Shown one piece after another: positions 26,337-33,847 of a stretch of 64,000 nt of DNA. Every line of letters starts with the position of its first letter. Positions within the stretch are counted from its first letter, which is position 1. A program made the translations under genes and the position numbers. The notes below the pieces were generated by a model. The model was not told the DNA's origin and did not search any database. It saw only the letters and a program-made list of their open reading frames with translations. The DNA is from Chitinophaga pinensis (lineage in GTDB: Bacteria; Bacteroidota; Bacteroidia; Chitinophagales; CAIOSU01): the NCBI GenBank assembly GCA_945901065.1, contig CAMDKI010000008.1, forward strand, positions 62,001 to 126,000. Reading direction: 5' to 3'.

Positions 26337-26373
26337 TTGATTGGCAAATTGTCAATCTAAAATCTTAAATCAG
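26335..26373. repeat. A/T-rich heptad repeats between paaR and paaA
   Basis: The 44-bp gap is largely filled by 7-bp-period units (TTGATTG, GCAAATT, GTCAATC, TAAAATC, TTAAATC). GATTG and CAATC within it can pair as a small hairpin. It resembles the array at 27476-27510 on the other side of paaA. Confidence 0.5.
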
Positions 26374-26380
26374 GAATACT

Positions 26381-27373
26381 ATGTACGGAGGAGGATTTTT
26401 ACCAGAAGAGAACCCTAAAAAGCAAACCGAAACAGTAGCCGAAGACCCAGCATTGTTGGCTGATTTTCAAGCGCGCATTGATAGGGGCGAGAAGATTGAG
26501 CCACATGACTGGATGCCGGCCATGTACCGCAAGCAGCTCATTCGCATGATTGAGCAGCACGCGCATAGCGAAATAATAGGCGCTCTACCAGAGGGCACAT
26601 GGATTACCCGCGCACCAGGCTTTAGGCGCAAAATGGCGCTTATTGCCAAGGTGCAGGATGAGATTGGCCACGGTCATCTGCTATATACCGCAGCCGAAAC
26701 CCTCGGCAAACCGCGTGAGCAAATGATTAATGACCTACTGAGCGGTAAAAGTAAATACAGCAATGTGTTTAACTACCCAGCCATTACTTGGGCCGATGTA
26801 ACCGTTATTGGATTTTTGATTGATGCAGCCGCCATTGTAAACCAATTGGCCAACAGCAAAGGCTCGTATGGCCCGTACTGTCGTGCTTTGGAAAGGATTT
26901 GTGCCGAAGAAGCTTTCCACCTAAAGCAAGGTCACGATGCATTTGTGTACCTAGCTACTGGCACACCGCAGCAGCACGAAATGCTTCAAGCGGCCGTAAA
27001 CCGTTGGTACAAACCTATCATCCACTTTTTTGGCCCAAGCGACAAAGAATCGGTGCACAGTGAGCAGTTGATGCGTTGGAAAGTGAAAATGGCCAGCAAC
27101 GACGATATGCGCAACCAGTTTTTAGATATGTACGTGCCTAAAGTGCGCGAAGTAGGTATCGATTTCCCAGACCCGAACTTGAAGAAAGACCCTGAAACCG
27201 GTAAGTGGAACTTTAGCGACCCAGATTGGGACGAGTTTTATGAAGTAATAAATGGCAATGGCCCATGCAATGCCGAGCGCCTAGCCGTGCGTAAATGGGC
27301 TGAACAAAAAGGCCGTTGGGTGCGCCAAGCATTGGCTACGCCATACACCAAGAGTACTGTGCCATTGGCATAA
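26381..27373 (+). CDS. paaA: 1,2-phenylacetyl-CoA epoxidase catalytic subunit A
   Basis: A 330-residue di-iron oxygenase subunit of the PaaABC(D)E complex, which epoxidises the ring of phenylacetyl-CoA using O2. Two iron-binding clusters are visible: a glutamate in [14 protein letters not shown] followed by [13 protein letters not shown] (ExxH) near 90, and [18 protein letters not shown] (ExxH) near 180. MYGGGF at the N-terminus and [29 protein letters not shown] near 275 are typical of PaaA. It is the second gene of the cluster. The reductase subunit gene paaE is not present in this window. Confidence 0.96.
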   Translation: MYGGGFLPEENPKKQTETVAEDPALLADFQARIDRGEKIEPHDWMPAMYRKQLIRMIEQHAHSEIIGALPEGTWITRAPGFRRKMALIAKVQDEIGHGHLLYTAAETLGKPREQMINDLLSGKSKYSNVFNYPAITWADVTVIGFLIDAAAIVNQLANSKGSYGPYCRALERICAEEAFHLKQGHDAFVYLATGTPQQHEMLQAAVNRWYKPIIHFFGPSDKESVHSEQLMRWKVKMASNDDMRNQFLDMYVPKVREVGIDFPDPNLKKDPETGKWNFSDPDWDEFYEVINGNGPCNAERLAVRKWAEQKGRWVRQALATPYTKSTVPLA

Positions 27374-27475
27374 TTGATATTGTGCATTCGCAAAAGAGCT
27401 AACCCGCTGTTAGAAAGTCCCGTAGAGCCAAAACTTTTTGTCTCTGCGGGATGGATGCGAATATGTTGTAATTAA

Positions 27476-27510
27476 TTTTGAATTTTCAATCTTAAATTTT
27501 GAATTTATTC
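27476..27510. repeat. A/T-rich heptad repeat upstream of paaB
   Basis: Five consecutive 7-bp units (TTTTGAA, TTTTCAA, TCTTAAA, TTTTGAA, TTTATTC) end 5 bp before the paaB start codon. The strict 7-bp period matches the other intergenic arrays in this window although the unit sequence is different. Confidence 0.65.
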
Positions 27511-27515
27511 CCGCC

Positions 27516-27887
27516 ATGAGCGACCAAAATAAATCTCTCGACCCCCGCATAGCCCGTCTGGAGCTTCCTCAAGGCGAAAGCATTGTAAAACCCGATGAAT
27601 ACTGGGGCACGTTTGAAGTGTTTTTGCAAGAAAAACGAGGTAAGTTCCACCAGCATGTAGGCAGTGTGCACGCACCAGAACAGGAAATGGCTCTAGTGTT
27701 TGCCAAAGAGCAATATGCCCGCCGCGGCAAATGCGTAAATATGTGGGTTGTAAAAACCACCGACATTTTCGCCTTCCAATTGGCCGACGAAGATATGTTT
27801 GCCACCACCCCCGATAAGCAGCACCGCGAAGCTGGAATGTATAAAGTAAGGGATAGGATACAGGAATATCAGAACCGCCAAAAATAG
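27516..27887 (+). CDS. paaB: 1,2-phenylacetyl-CoA epoxidase subunit B
   Basis: A 123-residue subunit with the PaaB signature YWGTFEVFLQEKRGKFHQHVGSVHAPEQEMALVFAKEQYARRG and a C-terminal helix (YKVRDRIQEYQNRQK). PaaB bridges PaaAC heterodimers. I chose the ATG at 27516 because the frame upstream (back to 27438) translates the heptad repeat and has no family similarity. The N-terminus is about 25 residues longer than in minimal PaaB proteins. The stop codon TAG (27885-27887) directly abuts the left arm of the inverted repeat that encloses the next gene. Confidence 0.94.
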   Translation: MSDQNKSLDPRIARLELPQGESIVKPDEYWGTFEVFLQEKRGKFHQHVGSVHAPEQEMALVFAKEQYARRGKCVNMWVVKTTDIFAFQLADEDMFATTPDKQHREAGMYKVRDRIQEYQNRQK

Positions 27888-27920
27888 TTGCGGGTTGCGA
27901 GTTACGGGTTGCGAGTTAAA
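27888..27920. repeat. Left arm of the inverted repeat enclosing the four-helix-bundle gene
   Basis: A 33-bp array of GTTRCGR heptads starting at the base after the paaB stop codon. Against the right arm (28391-28423) 29 positions form Watson-Crick pairs. Three of the four differences would be G-U wobbles in RNA, leaving one mismatch. Confidence 0.85.
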
Positions 27921-27931
27921 TTAATAATGAA

Positions 27932-28402
27932 ATGGCTACAATTAATAATTTTGAAGAACTTAAAGTATGGCAAAAGGCCATAGATATAGCTTCAAGAGTT
28001 TATGTTCTGACCAAAGGTATTAAAGACTATTACCTACGCGACCAAATTAACCGTGCCGCTCTTTCTATTTCAAACAACATAGCCGAAGGATTTGAATATA
28101 GCAATGCTGCTGATTTTAATCGGTTTTTAGCCATTGCTAAAGGTAGTTGTGGTGAAGTAAGGAGTATGCTCTTCTTTTTAGAGTGCAACCAGTTAGTATC
28201 AGATGCAATTAGCGCACAGATAAAACAAGATTGTGCAGAATTGGGCAGACAAATTGGAAGTTTGAAAACGTACTTGGTAAAATACCGCCAAACATCAAAA
28301 AATAACATTGTTAAAGAAAGTGCCGCTCCATATGGAGCCGACAAAGAAGAAGACCAATTTTCAAATATAGCATTTGCGGCAAATGAGATTTTAAACTCGT
28401 AA
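27932..28402 (+). CDS. Four-helix-bundle protein, 23S rRNA intervening-sequence-protein family
   Basis: A 156-residue protein of the IVP/bAvd-like four-helix-bundle family (TIGR02436 type). Motifs are the N-terminal FEELKVWQKAIDIASRVYVLT, then LRDQINRAALSISNNIAEGFE and RFLAIAKGSCGEVRSMLFFL. Homologues are encoded inside intervening sequences of 23S rRNA (e.g. Leptospira) and at many other sites in Bacteroidota; their biochemical role is unknown. Here the gene sits inside the paa operon between paaB and paaC, where it has no metabolic connection. Its last codons and stop lie within the right repeat arm, and the left arm begins at the paaB stop, so repeat and gene form one inserted unit. The acidic C-terminal tail (about 125-156) goes beyond the usual family length. 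Confidence 0.88.
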   Translation: MATINNFEELKVWQKAIDIASRVYVLTKGIKDYYLRDQINRAALSISNNIAEGFEYSNAADFNRFLAIAKGSCGEVRSMLFFLECNQLVSDAISAQIKQDCAELGRQIGSLKTYLVKYRQTSKNNIVKESAAPYGADKEEDQFSNIAFAANEILNS

Positions 28403-28423
28403 CCCGTAACTCGTAACTCGCAA
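28391..28423. repeat. Right arm of the inverted repeat enclosing the four-helix-bundle gene
   Basis: Complementary to 27888-27920 (29 of 33 Watson-Crick, 3 wobble). It encodes the last residues LNS and the TAA of the four-helix-bundle gene and ends 6 bp before the paaC start codon at 28430, so pairing would also influence access to the paaC start. Confidence 0.85.
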
Positions 28424-28429
28424 CCAAAT

Positions 28430-29176
28430 ATGCAAAGCCTAAAAAATTTCCTCTACACCATAGCCGACGACAACCTAATCCTGGGCCACCGAAACAGTGA
28501 ATGGACGGGCCTAGGGCCGATGCTGGAAGAAGATATTGCCTTCTCATCCATGGCGCAGGATAAAGTTGGATTGGCATACCAGCTATACCAACTGTTGCAC
28601 ACCGATATGGGTGAAGGCCACCCCGACAAGGTAGCGTTTGCACGCACCGAAACGGAATTTAAGTGCTGCCAATTGGTGGAGTACCCCATTGGCGAATACG
28701 ACTTTAGCCTGGTGCGTCACTTTTTGTTCGATCATGCCATGTATGAGTTGTTTAGCATGCTCACTACTTCGGCATACCCAGCTTTGGCACAATTGGCTGT
28801 AAAGGTTCGTGGCGAGCTGAAATACCACGTACTGCATGCCGATACTTGGATGAAGAAACTGGGTAATGGCTCTGAAGAAAGTAAAGCCCGCATGCAATCG
28901 GCACTGAACTATGCATACCCATTGGCACTTGGCATCTTTGAACCTCTGGAAGGGGAACAAGAATTGGTGCAATATGGTTATTTCGAAGGAATGGCCGTAT
29001 TGCAAGAACGTTGGCTAGCGAGTATTATGCCCGTGTTGGAAACAGCAGGATTGAAGTTGCCCGTAAACGCGGAAGCTACCTTCGGCGGCCGTAAAGGTTA
29101 CCACACTGAATACCTAGCGCCGCTACTTAAAGAAATGACCGAAGTGTTTGCCATCGACCCAGAAGCGGAATGGTAA
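28430..29176 (+). CDS. paaC: 1,2-phenylacetyl-CoA epoxidase subunit C
   Basis: A 248-residue ferritin-like subunit, the structural partner of PaaA. Family motifs are YTIADDNLILGHRNSEWTG at the N-terminus, EEDIAFSSMAQDKVGLAYQLY (where PaaA would have iron ligands), EYPIGEYDFSLVRHFLFDHA, LKYHVLHADTWMKKLGNG, and GGRKGYHTEYLAPLLKEM at the C-terminus. The iron ligands are replaced, as expected for PaaC. The ATG lies 6 bp after the right arm of the repeat around the four-helix-bundle gene. Confidence 0.95.
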   Translation: MQSLKNFLYTIADDNLILGHRNSEWTGLGPMLEEDIAFSSMAQDKVGLAYQLYQLLHTDMGEGHPDKVAFARTETEFKCCQLVEYPIGEYDFSLVRHFLFDHAMYELFSMLTTSAYPALAQLAVKVRGELKYHVLHADTWMKKLGNGSEESKARMQSALNYAYPLALGIFEPLEGEQELVQYGYFEGMAVLQERWLASIMPVLETAGLKLPVNAEATFGGRKGYHTEYLAPLLKEMTEVFAIDPEAEW

Positions 29177-29182
29177 AACTTT

Positions 29183-29280
29183 AGTTGCGGGTTGTGAGTT
29201 ACGAGTTGCGGGTTAGCAATTCGGATTCACTCATATGGTAAAACATTTAACTCGTAACCCGCAACCCGTAACTCGTAACT
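29183..29280. repeat. Inverted pair of GTTRCGR heptads between paaC and paaD
   Basis: The left arm 29183-29214 and right arm 29249-29280 (32 bp each) are complementary at 23 positions, with 6 more G-U wobbles and 3 mismatches; the loop is 34 bp. The right arm ends at the base immediately before the paaD ATG, so in RNA the whole translation-initiation upstream region of paaD would be in a stem. It uses the same unit as the pair around the four-helix-bundle gene. Confidence 0.8.
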
Positions 29281-29763
29281 ATGATTTCAGAAGCGCAGAT
29301 TTTACTAGCCCTCCAAGAGGTGAAAGACCCCGAGATACCGGTGATTTCGGTGGTGGATTTGGGAATTATTACCAAAATTGAAGTGGGTGAAGAAAATAGC
29401 GCTAAAGTTACCATGACGCCTACCTTCGTGGGTTGCCCCGCCATAAAACACATGCAACACGAAGTACAGTTGGCAGTTGAAGCCCTCGGCTTTGATACTG
29501 TTGAGGTAGTGGTAGACTATACCATACCTTGGAACTCGAATATGGTAAGCGAACGCGGCCTGCAACAACTCAAAGATTTCCGGCTATCTCCTCCTAAGCG
29601 CCACTGCGGCACCATCAGCATGGCAGACCTAGAACATGCCCAATGCCCCAACTGCTTCGGCACCGAAACTACCCTATTATCCCCCTTCGGCCCCACCCTT
29701 TGCCGCGCCATGTTTAAGTGCAACACTTGCGGCGAAGGCTTTGAGCAGTTTAAGGCGGTGTAG
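29281..29763 (+). CDS. paaD: Phenylacetate degradation protein PaaD (DUF59/MIP18 family)
   Basis: A 160-residue protein, called paaD or paaJ. The DUF59 domain at about 1-95 has the motif VKDPEIPVISVVDLGII and the conserved cysteine in TFVGCPAIK. The C-terminal zinc-ribbon-like part has two CxxC pairs (CPNC and CNTC). It is needed for maturation or iron-sulfur assembly of the epoxidase system. The start codon directly follows a repeat arm. A second copy of its last 72 bp lies 683 bp downstream at 30447-30518, with the MNT-HEPN pair in between. Confidence 0.94.
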   Translation: MISEAQILLALQEVKDPEIPVISVVDLGIITKIEVGEENSAKVTMTPTFVGCPAIKHMQHEVQLAVEALGFDTVEVVVDYTIPWNSNMVSERGLQQLKDFRLSPPKRHCGTISMADLEHAQCPNCFGTETTLLSPFGPTLCRAMFKCNTCGEGFEQFKAV

Positions 29764-29801
29764 GGTTGTAATGCTTCTCCATTTTTTTTTAATTTTATAT
29801 C

Positions 29802-30125
29802 ATGGAGCTTATTAACCAAAACATAAAACAGATAAGGGCATTGTGTGCAAAACACAGCGTAGAAGTCCTCTCTGTATTTGGCTCTATGGCAAGCGGTGCA
29901 GCTACCGCTGATAGCGACGTGGACCTGCTGGTAACATTTGGGGAAGTAGTTGTTGAGCAGTACGCCGATAACTATTACGACCTAACGGTATCTCTTGAAA
30001 ACCTATTGGGTCGCAAAGTTGACCTCATAACCGAAAAGACGATTACAAATCCTTATCTCCTTAACTCCATCAATCGCAACAAGGTAAGCATCTATGAAAG
30101 AGGAAATCCTAGTTTGGCTGCATGA
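29802..30125 (+). CDS. MNT-domain nucleotidyltransferase antitoxin (MntA-like)
   Basis: A 107-residue minimal nucleotidyltransferase. The catalytic motif is VFGSMASGAATADSDVDLLV (GS...DxD) at about 29-48, followed by VDLITEKTITNP. In characterised MntA/HepT pairs the MNT protein adds AMP residues to a tyrosine of the HEPN toxin and thereby silences it. The gene overlaps the HEPN gene by 32 bp in another frame, as usual for such modules. Together the pair occupies nearly all of a 683-bp insertion between two copies of the paaD 3' end. Confidence 0.9.
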   Translation: MELINQNIKQIRALCAKHSVEVLSVFGSMASGAATADSDVDLLVTFGEVVVEQYADNYYDLTVSLENLLGRKVDLITEKTITNPYLLNSINRNKVSIYERGNPSLAA

Positions 30126-30444
30126 CATACATACCGAGATTGTAGCTATTGAGGATTACTTCGTCAGCACTGGCGGTAAATCGTTTGCCACTTTCTCCAA
30201 CAATCGGATGCTTAAAAAGGCAGTGGAGCGCAGCTTTGAAATTATTGGCGAAGCGATGAAAAGGGTTTTGCATGTAGATGCAGAAGTCACAGTGAGAAAT
30301 GCGAATAAGATTGTTGCTTTCCGAAACAAGATTTCACACGAATACGATAAGCTGGATGATGAAACCCTATATAGCATTGTAATTAGGTACTTACCCGATC
30401 TAAAGGAAGACGTTGCTAAAATTTTGGAGCAAAATAAACCTTAA
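30094..30444 (+). CDS. HEPN-domain RNase toxin (DUF86/HepT-like)
   Basis: A 116-residue all-helical HEPN protein. The active-site motif is RNKISHEY near residue 78, which fits RX4HXY: R and H for RNA cleavage, and Y the site that MNT partners AMPylate. FEIIGEAMKRVL and SIVIRYLPDLKEDVAKIL are also typical of DUF86. It would be a toxin that cleaves cellular RNA, possibly tRNA, when not modified. The stop lies 2 bp before the orphan paaD tail fragment. Confidence 0.9.
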   Translation: MKEEILVWLHDIHTEIVAIEDYFVSTGGKSFATFSNNRMLKKAVERSFEIIGEAMKRVLHVDAEVTVRNANKIVAFRNKISHEYDKLDDETLYSIVIRYLPDLKEDVAKILEQNKP

Positions 30445-30446
30445 GT

Positions 30447-30518
30447 CCAGCCCTCTGCCGCGCCATGTTCAAGTGCAACGATTGTGGCGAGGGTTTTGAG
30501 CAGTTTAAGGCGGTGTGA
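30447..30518 (+). pseudogene. Orphan duplicate of the paaD 3' end
   Basis: These 72 bp align without gaps to the last 72 bp of paaD (29692-29763): 61 identities, in the same frame, including the CxxC knuckle. Six of the codon changes are synonymous, two change a residue (T to A, T to D), and the stop is TGA instead of TAG. The last 22 bp before the second base of the stop are identical. It has no start codon and is a fragment, most simply the original end of paaD left behind when the MNT-HEPN segment arrived with its own paaD tail. Confidence 0.9.
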
Positions 30519-30630
30519 ATGGATTATAGCCGCCAAAAAAACTTTCCCTACCAACTAAACCGCATTTTAGGTATTTTTGTTAATTAATAAAGGTAAATCC
30601 CTTTATTGTCATACAAACTCTAACTATACC

Positions 30631-31770
30631 ATGCTATTTCAGCTATCCGAAGAACACTTGATGATTCAAAAGGCCGCGCGCGATTTCGCCCAAAACGATT
30701 GCAAGCCTGGCGTAATTGAACGCGACGAAACCCAAGCTTACCCTACCGAACAGGTAAAGCAAATGGCCGGACTAGGCTTTTTGGGTATGATGGTACCGCC
30801 GGAATACGGCGGCAGTGGCTTGGATACCATTAGCTATGTATTGGCTATGGAAGAGATAAGCAAAGTGGATGCGAGCAGCTCGGTTATCATGTCGGTAAAC
30901 AACTCGCTGGTTTGCTGGGGCTTGGAACACTATGGCACCGAAGCGCAAAAACAGAAGTACTTGGTGCCATTGGCTAAGGGTGATGTATTGGGTGCCTTTT
31001 GCCTAAGCGAACCAGAGGCCGGCAGCGATGCCACCAGCCAGCGCACCACCGCTATTGATATGGGCGACCATTACCTAGTAAATGGTACAAAAAACTGGAT
31101 AACGAATGGGGGCAAAGCGTCTATTTATTTGGTCATAGCACAAACCGATAGAGAGAAGGGCCACCGCGGTATAAATGTGCTGATTGTAGATGCGAATGCA
31201 CCCGGTGTAAGCCGCGGCGTGAAGGAAAACAAGCTGGGCATCCGTAGCAGCGATACACACTCCATCATGTTCCAAGATGTAGTGGTGCCAAAGGAAGACC
31301 GCATTGGCGAGGATGGTTTTGGTTTTAAATTTGCGATGAAAACTTTGGATGGTGGCCGCATTGGTATTGCCAGCCAAGCATTGGGCATTGCCAGTGGTGC
31401 TTACGAATTGGCATTGGCATATAGCAAACAGCGCAAAGCATTTGGCAAGGAAATTGCTCAGCACCAAATAATTCAATTTAAACTGGCCGATATGGCTACT
31501 AAAATTGAAACAGCAAGGTTGCTGATATATAAAGCAGCTTGGATGAAAGACCAAGGTATGGATTACCAAAGAGCTGCAGCGCAGGCGAAAGTAGTAGCCA
31601 GCGAAGTAGCGATGTGGGTGACGGTAGAAGCCGTACAAATACACGGGGGGTATGGTTATGTGAAGGAGTACCATGTGGAGCGTTTGATGCGTGATGCAAA
31701 AATTACGCAGATATATGAGGGTACCTCCGAGGTGCAGCGCATTGTAATATCACGTGATATACTTCGATAG
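30631..31770 (+). CDS. Short-chain acyl-CoA dehydrogenase (butyryl-CoA type)
   Basis: A 379-residue flavoenzyme of standard length. Motifs are VPPEYGGSGLDTISYVLAMEE, AFCLSEPEAGSDATSQRTTA, KNWITNGGKASIYLV, YSKQRKAFGKEI, QIHGGYGYVKEYHVERLMRDAKITQIYEGTSEVQ, with the catalytic glutamate in YEGTSE. It oxidises short or branched acyl-CoA, electrons going to ETF, and may finish breakdown of acyl-CoAs from the paa route. I chose ATG 30631 because MLFQLSEEHLMIQKAARDFA is the family N-terminus; the frame is open to 30577 without similarity. A possible -7 box TATTTTTG lies at 30572-30579. Confidence 0.93.
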   Translation: MLFQLSEEHLMIQKAARDFAQNDCKPGVIERDETQAYPTEQVKQMAGLGFLGMMVPPEYGGSGLDTISYVLAMEEISKVDASSSVIMSVNNSLVCWGLEHYGTEAQKQKYLVPLAKGDVLGAFCLSEPEAGSDATSQRTTAIDMGDHYLVNGTKNWITNGGKASIYLVIAQTDREKGHRGINVLIVDANAPGVSRGVKENKLGIRSSDTHSIMFQDVVVPKEDRIGEDGFGFKFAMKTLDGGRIGIASQALGIASGAYELALAYSKQRKAFGKEIAQHQIIQFKLADMATKIETARLLIYKAAWMKDQGMDYQRAAAQAKVVASEVAMWVTVEAVQIHGGYGYVKEYHVERLMRDAKITQIYEGTSEVQRIVISRDILR

Positions 31771-31777
31771 TTGGTGT

Positions 31778-31915
31778 GTGGTTGATTAGTTACTCGTTAA
31801 CTAGTTATTGGTAAGAGGGATTGGATAGCAAAACCAACAGGCTTTTATAACAATACTTTTAACCAATAAAAGATTAACCGCTTAACCGATAAACCATTAA
31901 ATAACCATAATCTAA
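31778..31915. repeat. A/T-rich heptad/octad repeats (GTTAnnnn and TTAACCG units)
   Basis: Patch 31784-31816 (units such as ATTAGTT, ACTCGTT, AACTAGTT, ATTGGTA) and patch 31860-31905 (AACCAATAA, ATTAACC, GCTTAACC, GATAAACC) have 7-8 bp spacing and are roughly complementary to each other. They occupy most of the gap between the acyl-CoA dehydrogenase and DUF4476 genes. Confidence 0.5.
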
Positions 31916-31920
31916 ACTAA

Positions 31921-32892
31921 ATGAAAAAAGCAATTTTTACTCTACTAGTAGCTTTTTACGCAGTAAGTGCCTTTGCCCAAGGCAGCAACTACATTTTCTT
32001 TGCCGAGCAAGGAGAACAGTTTTTCGTAATCATCAATGGCATCCGCCAAAACGAGACACCACAAACCAACGTGAAGGTTCAGAACGTGAACGCCATGTTG
32101 TTGAAGGTGAAAATCATTTTTGCGGATAAAGCCCTTGGCGAAGTGGACAAAACCTTGCCAGTACCTGAAGAAACATCGGAGTTAACTTATAACGTTAGGA
32201 AGGATAAGAACGGCCAATATGTTGTAAAATGGATGGGGCAAGTGCCTATTGCACAAGCACCGCCAACGCCGCCGGCTACTACGGTAATAACTTACCACAC
32301 CACACCAGCTCCGGCACCGGCACCTGTTACCAGCACTACTATATCTACCACCACTACCACGGTAGGCTCTACCCCCGCTCCTGGTGGCGTAAATGTAAAC
32401 GTGGGTGTTGGCGTACCGGGTTTCGGCATGAATGTGAATATAAACGATGGTACAGGGGTATTTTATGAAGAGAACACCTCAATTACCACCACTACCACCA
32501 CCACTACCACCGGTACACCAGTAGCCCCAACCCCAGCACCAGTGCCAGTGCCCAACAACGACCACTACATCATGCCGGGCTACAACGGCCCAATTGGTTG
32601 CCCTTGGCCTATGAGCCCTGGAGACTTTGAAGGCGCTAAAGCCAGCATCAGAAATCAAAGTTTTAGCGATACTCAATTGAAAATTGCGAAACAGATTTTC
32701 ACCAGCAATTGCCTAACCAGCGCCCAGGTGAAAGACATTATGCTTATTTTCGATTTTGAGGGCACACGCCTAGATTTTGCCAAATTTGCTTACGGCCGCA
32801 CCTTCGATTTGGGTAACTATTACAAAGTAAACGATGCCTTTACCTTCTCTTCATCGGTTGATGAGCTGAACGAATATATTACAGGGCAATAA
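31921..32892 (+). CDS. Exported DUF4476 protein with Thr/Pro-rich linker
   Basis: A 323-residue protein with a classic signal peptide (1-20, ending SAFAQ). The N-terminal domain (about 21-105) begins SNYIFFAEQGEQFFVIINGI. A low-complexity linker from about 110 to 220 is rich in Pro, Thr and Val, with runs of consecutive threonines. The C-terminal DUF4476 domain (about 225-320) contains FEGAKASIRNQSFSDTQLKI and LTSAQVKDIMLIFDFEGTRLDFAKFAY. The function of DUF4476 is unknown. A strong intrinsic terminator follows, so this is a single-gene unit. The threonine-rich linker may be O-glycosylated. Confidence 0.85.
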   Translation: MKKAIFTLLVAFYAVSAFAQGSNYIFFAEQGEQFFVIINGIRQNETPQTNVKVQNVNAMLLKVKIIFADKALGEVDKTLPVPEETSELTYNVRKDKNGQYVVKWMGQVPIAQAPPTPPATTVITYHTTPAPAPAPVTSTTISTTTTTVGSTPAPGGVNVNVGVGVPGFGMNVNINDGTGVFYEENTSITTTTTTTTTGTPVAPTPAPVPVPNNDHYIMPGYNGPIGCPWPMSPGDFEGAKASIRNQSFSDTQLKIAKQIFTSNCLTSAQVKDIMLIFDFEGTRLDFAKFAYGRTFDLGNYYKVNDAFTFSSSVDELNEYITGQ

Positions 32893-32911
32893 GCCTTTCC
32901 TTACGTTTTCA

Positions 32912-32945
32912 AGAGGCGGCCCGCATTTGCGAGCCGCCTCTTTTT
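32912..32945 (+). terminator. Rho-independent terminator
   Basis: AGAGGCGGC (32912-32920) pairs perfectly with GCCGCCTCT (32933-32941), with a 12-base loop and a following T-run. It lies 20 bp after the DUF4476 stop and is the clearest intrinsic terminator in the window. Confidence 0.9.
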
Positions 32946-32988
32946 ATTTAGGCTGCCAGTTATTTTGTTACTTTACAAATAAAAGCCC

Positions 32989-33846
32989 ATGAGCCGCTAC
33001 CTATGGTTACTAGCATTGCCTGTTGCAGCATTTATGGTATCGTGTGGTTCGGCTAACGAAGGCGAGGATGGAAATTGGGCCGCAGCACCCACCATTACGC
33101 TACCCGACAGCTTGCCTGTTCTAGATTCGATACCGAAACCCAGTGAATTAGCAGGCTACGCCTGGACCAACGCTGAAAAAGCCCTAAATGAACAAAACTG
33201 CGAAGAAGAAGCCTGCAGTAAAATATCGTGGCACTGGTTTACCCTTAACCCAGAAGCCAACCAACGCTTGCACGACTCCGTGTTGGCATTTAATTGGTAC
33301 TACCTCACAGGTATTGCAGGAGCCCGTGAACAAGATTTAGATAGCATAGGCGCTACCTTTTTTGGGGAAGCTAAAAAAGATGTACCCCTGGGCGAAGAAG
33401 TGCGCGGTTGGAGCGAAGAAAACAGCGTATGGCCAGCAGCAGCCACCAAAGAAACTTTTACACTTGGTGGTTGGGTATTCTTTTTCAACGGTGGGGCGCA
33501 CGGCAATTATGCTAGCCACCTTGAAAACTTCGATGCCTCGACCGGTAGCCACTTAAAACTAAACAATATCGTAGCTGAACCTTACAAACTATTTGCACTT
33601 GGTGAGCAAATTTTTAGAAAGCAAAAGGGAATAGCCGAGGGCATGAACCTATCAGATGCTGGGTTTACGTTTAAAGAAGATGTATTTTATCTACCCGAAA
33701 CGTTTGGTATTTTGCCAGAGGGGCTTTTGTTTATTTATGCTCCTTATGAAGTTGCTAGCTACAGCGAAGGAGAGCAATACTTATTGATACCTTATAGCCT
33801 ATTTGCCGAAGAATTGACCACCAGCTACCAATATTTGGTCCAGTAG
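32989..33846 (+). CDS. Lipoprotein with RsiV-like DUF3298 domain
   Basis: A 285-residue lipoprotein. The signal is MSRYLWLLALPVAAFMVSCGS, with lipidation expected at the cysteine. The middle (about 55-150) resembles a PdaC/DUF4163-type domain. The C-terminal DUF3298/RsiV-like domain (about 155-280) has the hallmark FFFNGGAHGNYASHLENFDASTG, then ILPEGLLFIYAPYEVASYSEGEQYLLIPYS. Domains of this type occur in anti-sigma factor RsiV, where they bind lysozyme, and in deacetylases. There is no membrane or anti-sigma part here, so a binding role in the periplasm is a guess. Confidence 0.85.
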   Translation: MSRYLWLLALPVAAFMVSCGSANEGEDGNWAAAPTITLPDSLPVLDSIPKPSELAGYAWTNAEKALNEQNCEEEACSKISWHWFTLNPEANQRLHDSVLAFNWYYLTGIAGAREQDLDSIGATFFGEAKKDVPLGEEVRGWSEENSVWPAAATKETFTLGGWVFFFNGGAHGNYASHLENFDASTGSHLKLNNIVAEPYKLFALGEQIFRKQKGIAEGMNLSDAGFTFKEDVFYLPETFGILPEGLLFIYAPYEVASYSEGEQYLLIPYSLFAEELTTSYQYLVQ

Positions 33847-33847
33847 T

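Noticed and set aside
27932-28402. Accessory protein of a diversity-generating retroelement (bAvd fold)
   Set aside because: No reverse transcriptase, template repeat or variable repeat is visible nearby; the longer 23S-intervening-sequence-protein relatives fit as well.
27888-29280. CRISPR array, because of repeated short units with dyad symmetry
   Set aside because: The units are contiguous degenerate heptads with no unique spacers of regular length and no cas genes.
31075-31674. 199-codon open frame opposite the acyl-CoA dehydrogenase
   Set aside because: Shadow of a highly conserved coding region; no recognisable motif.
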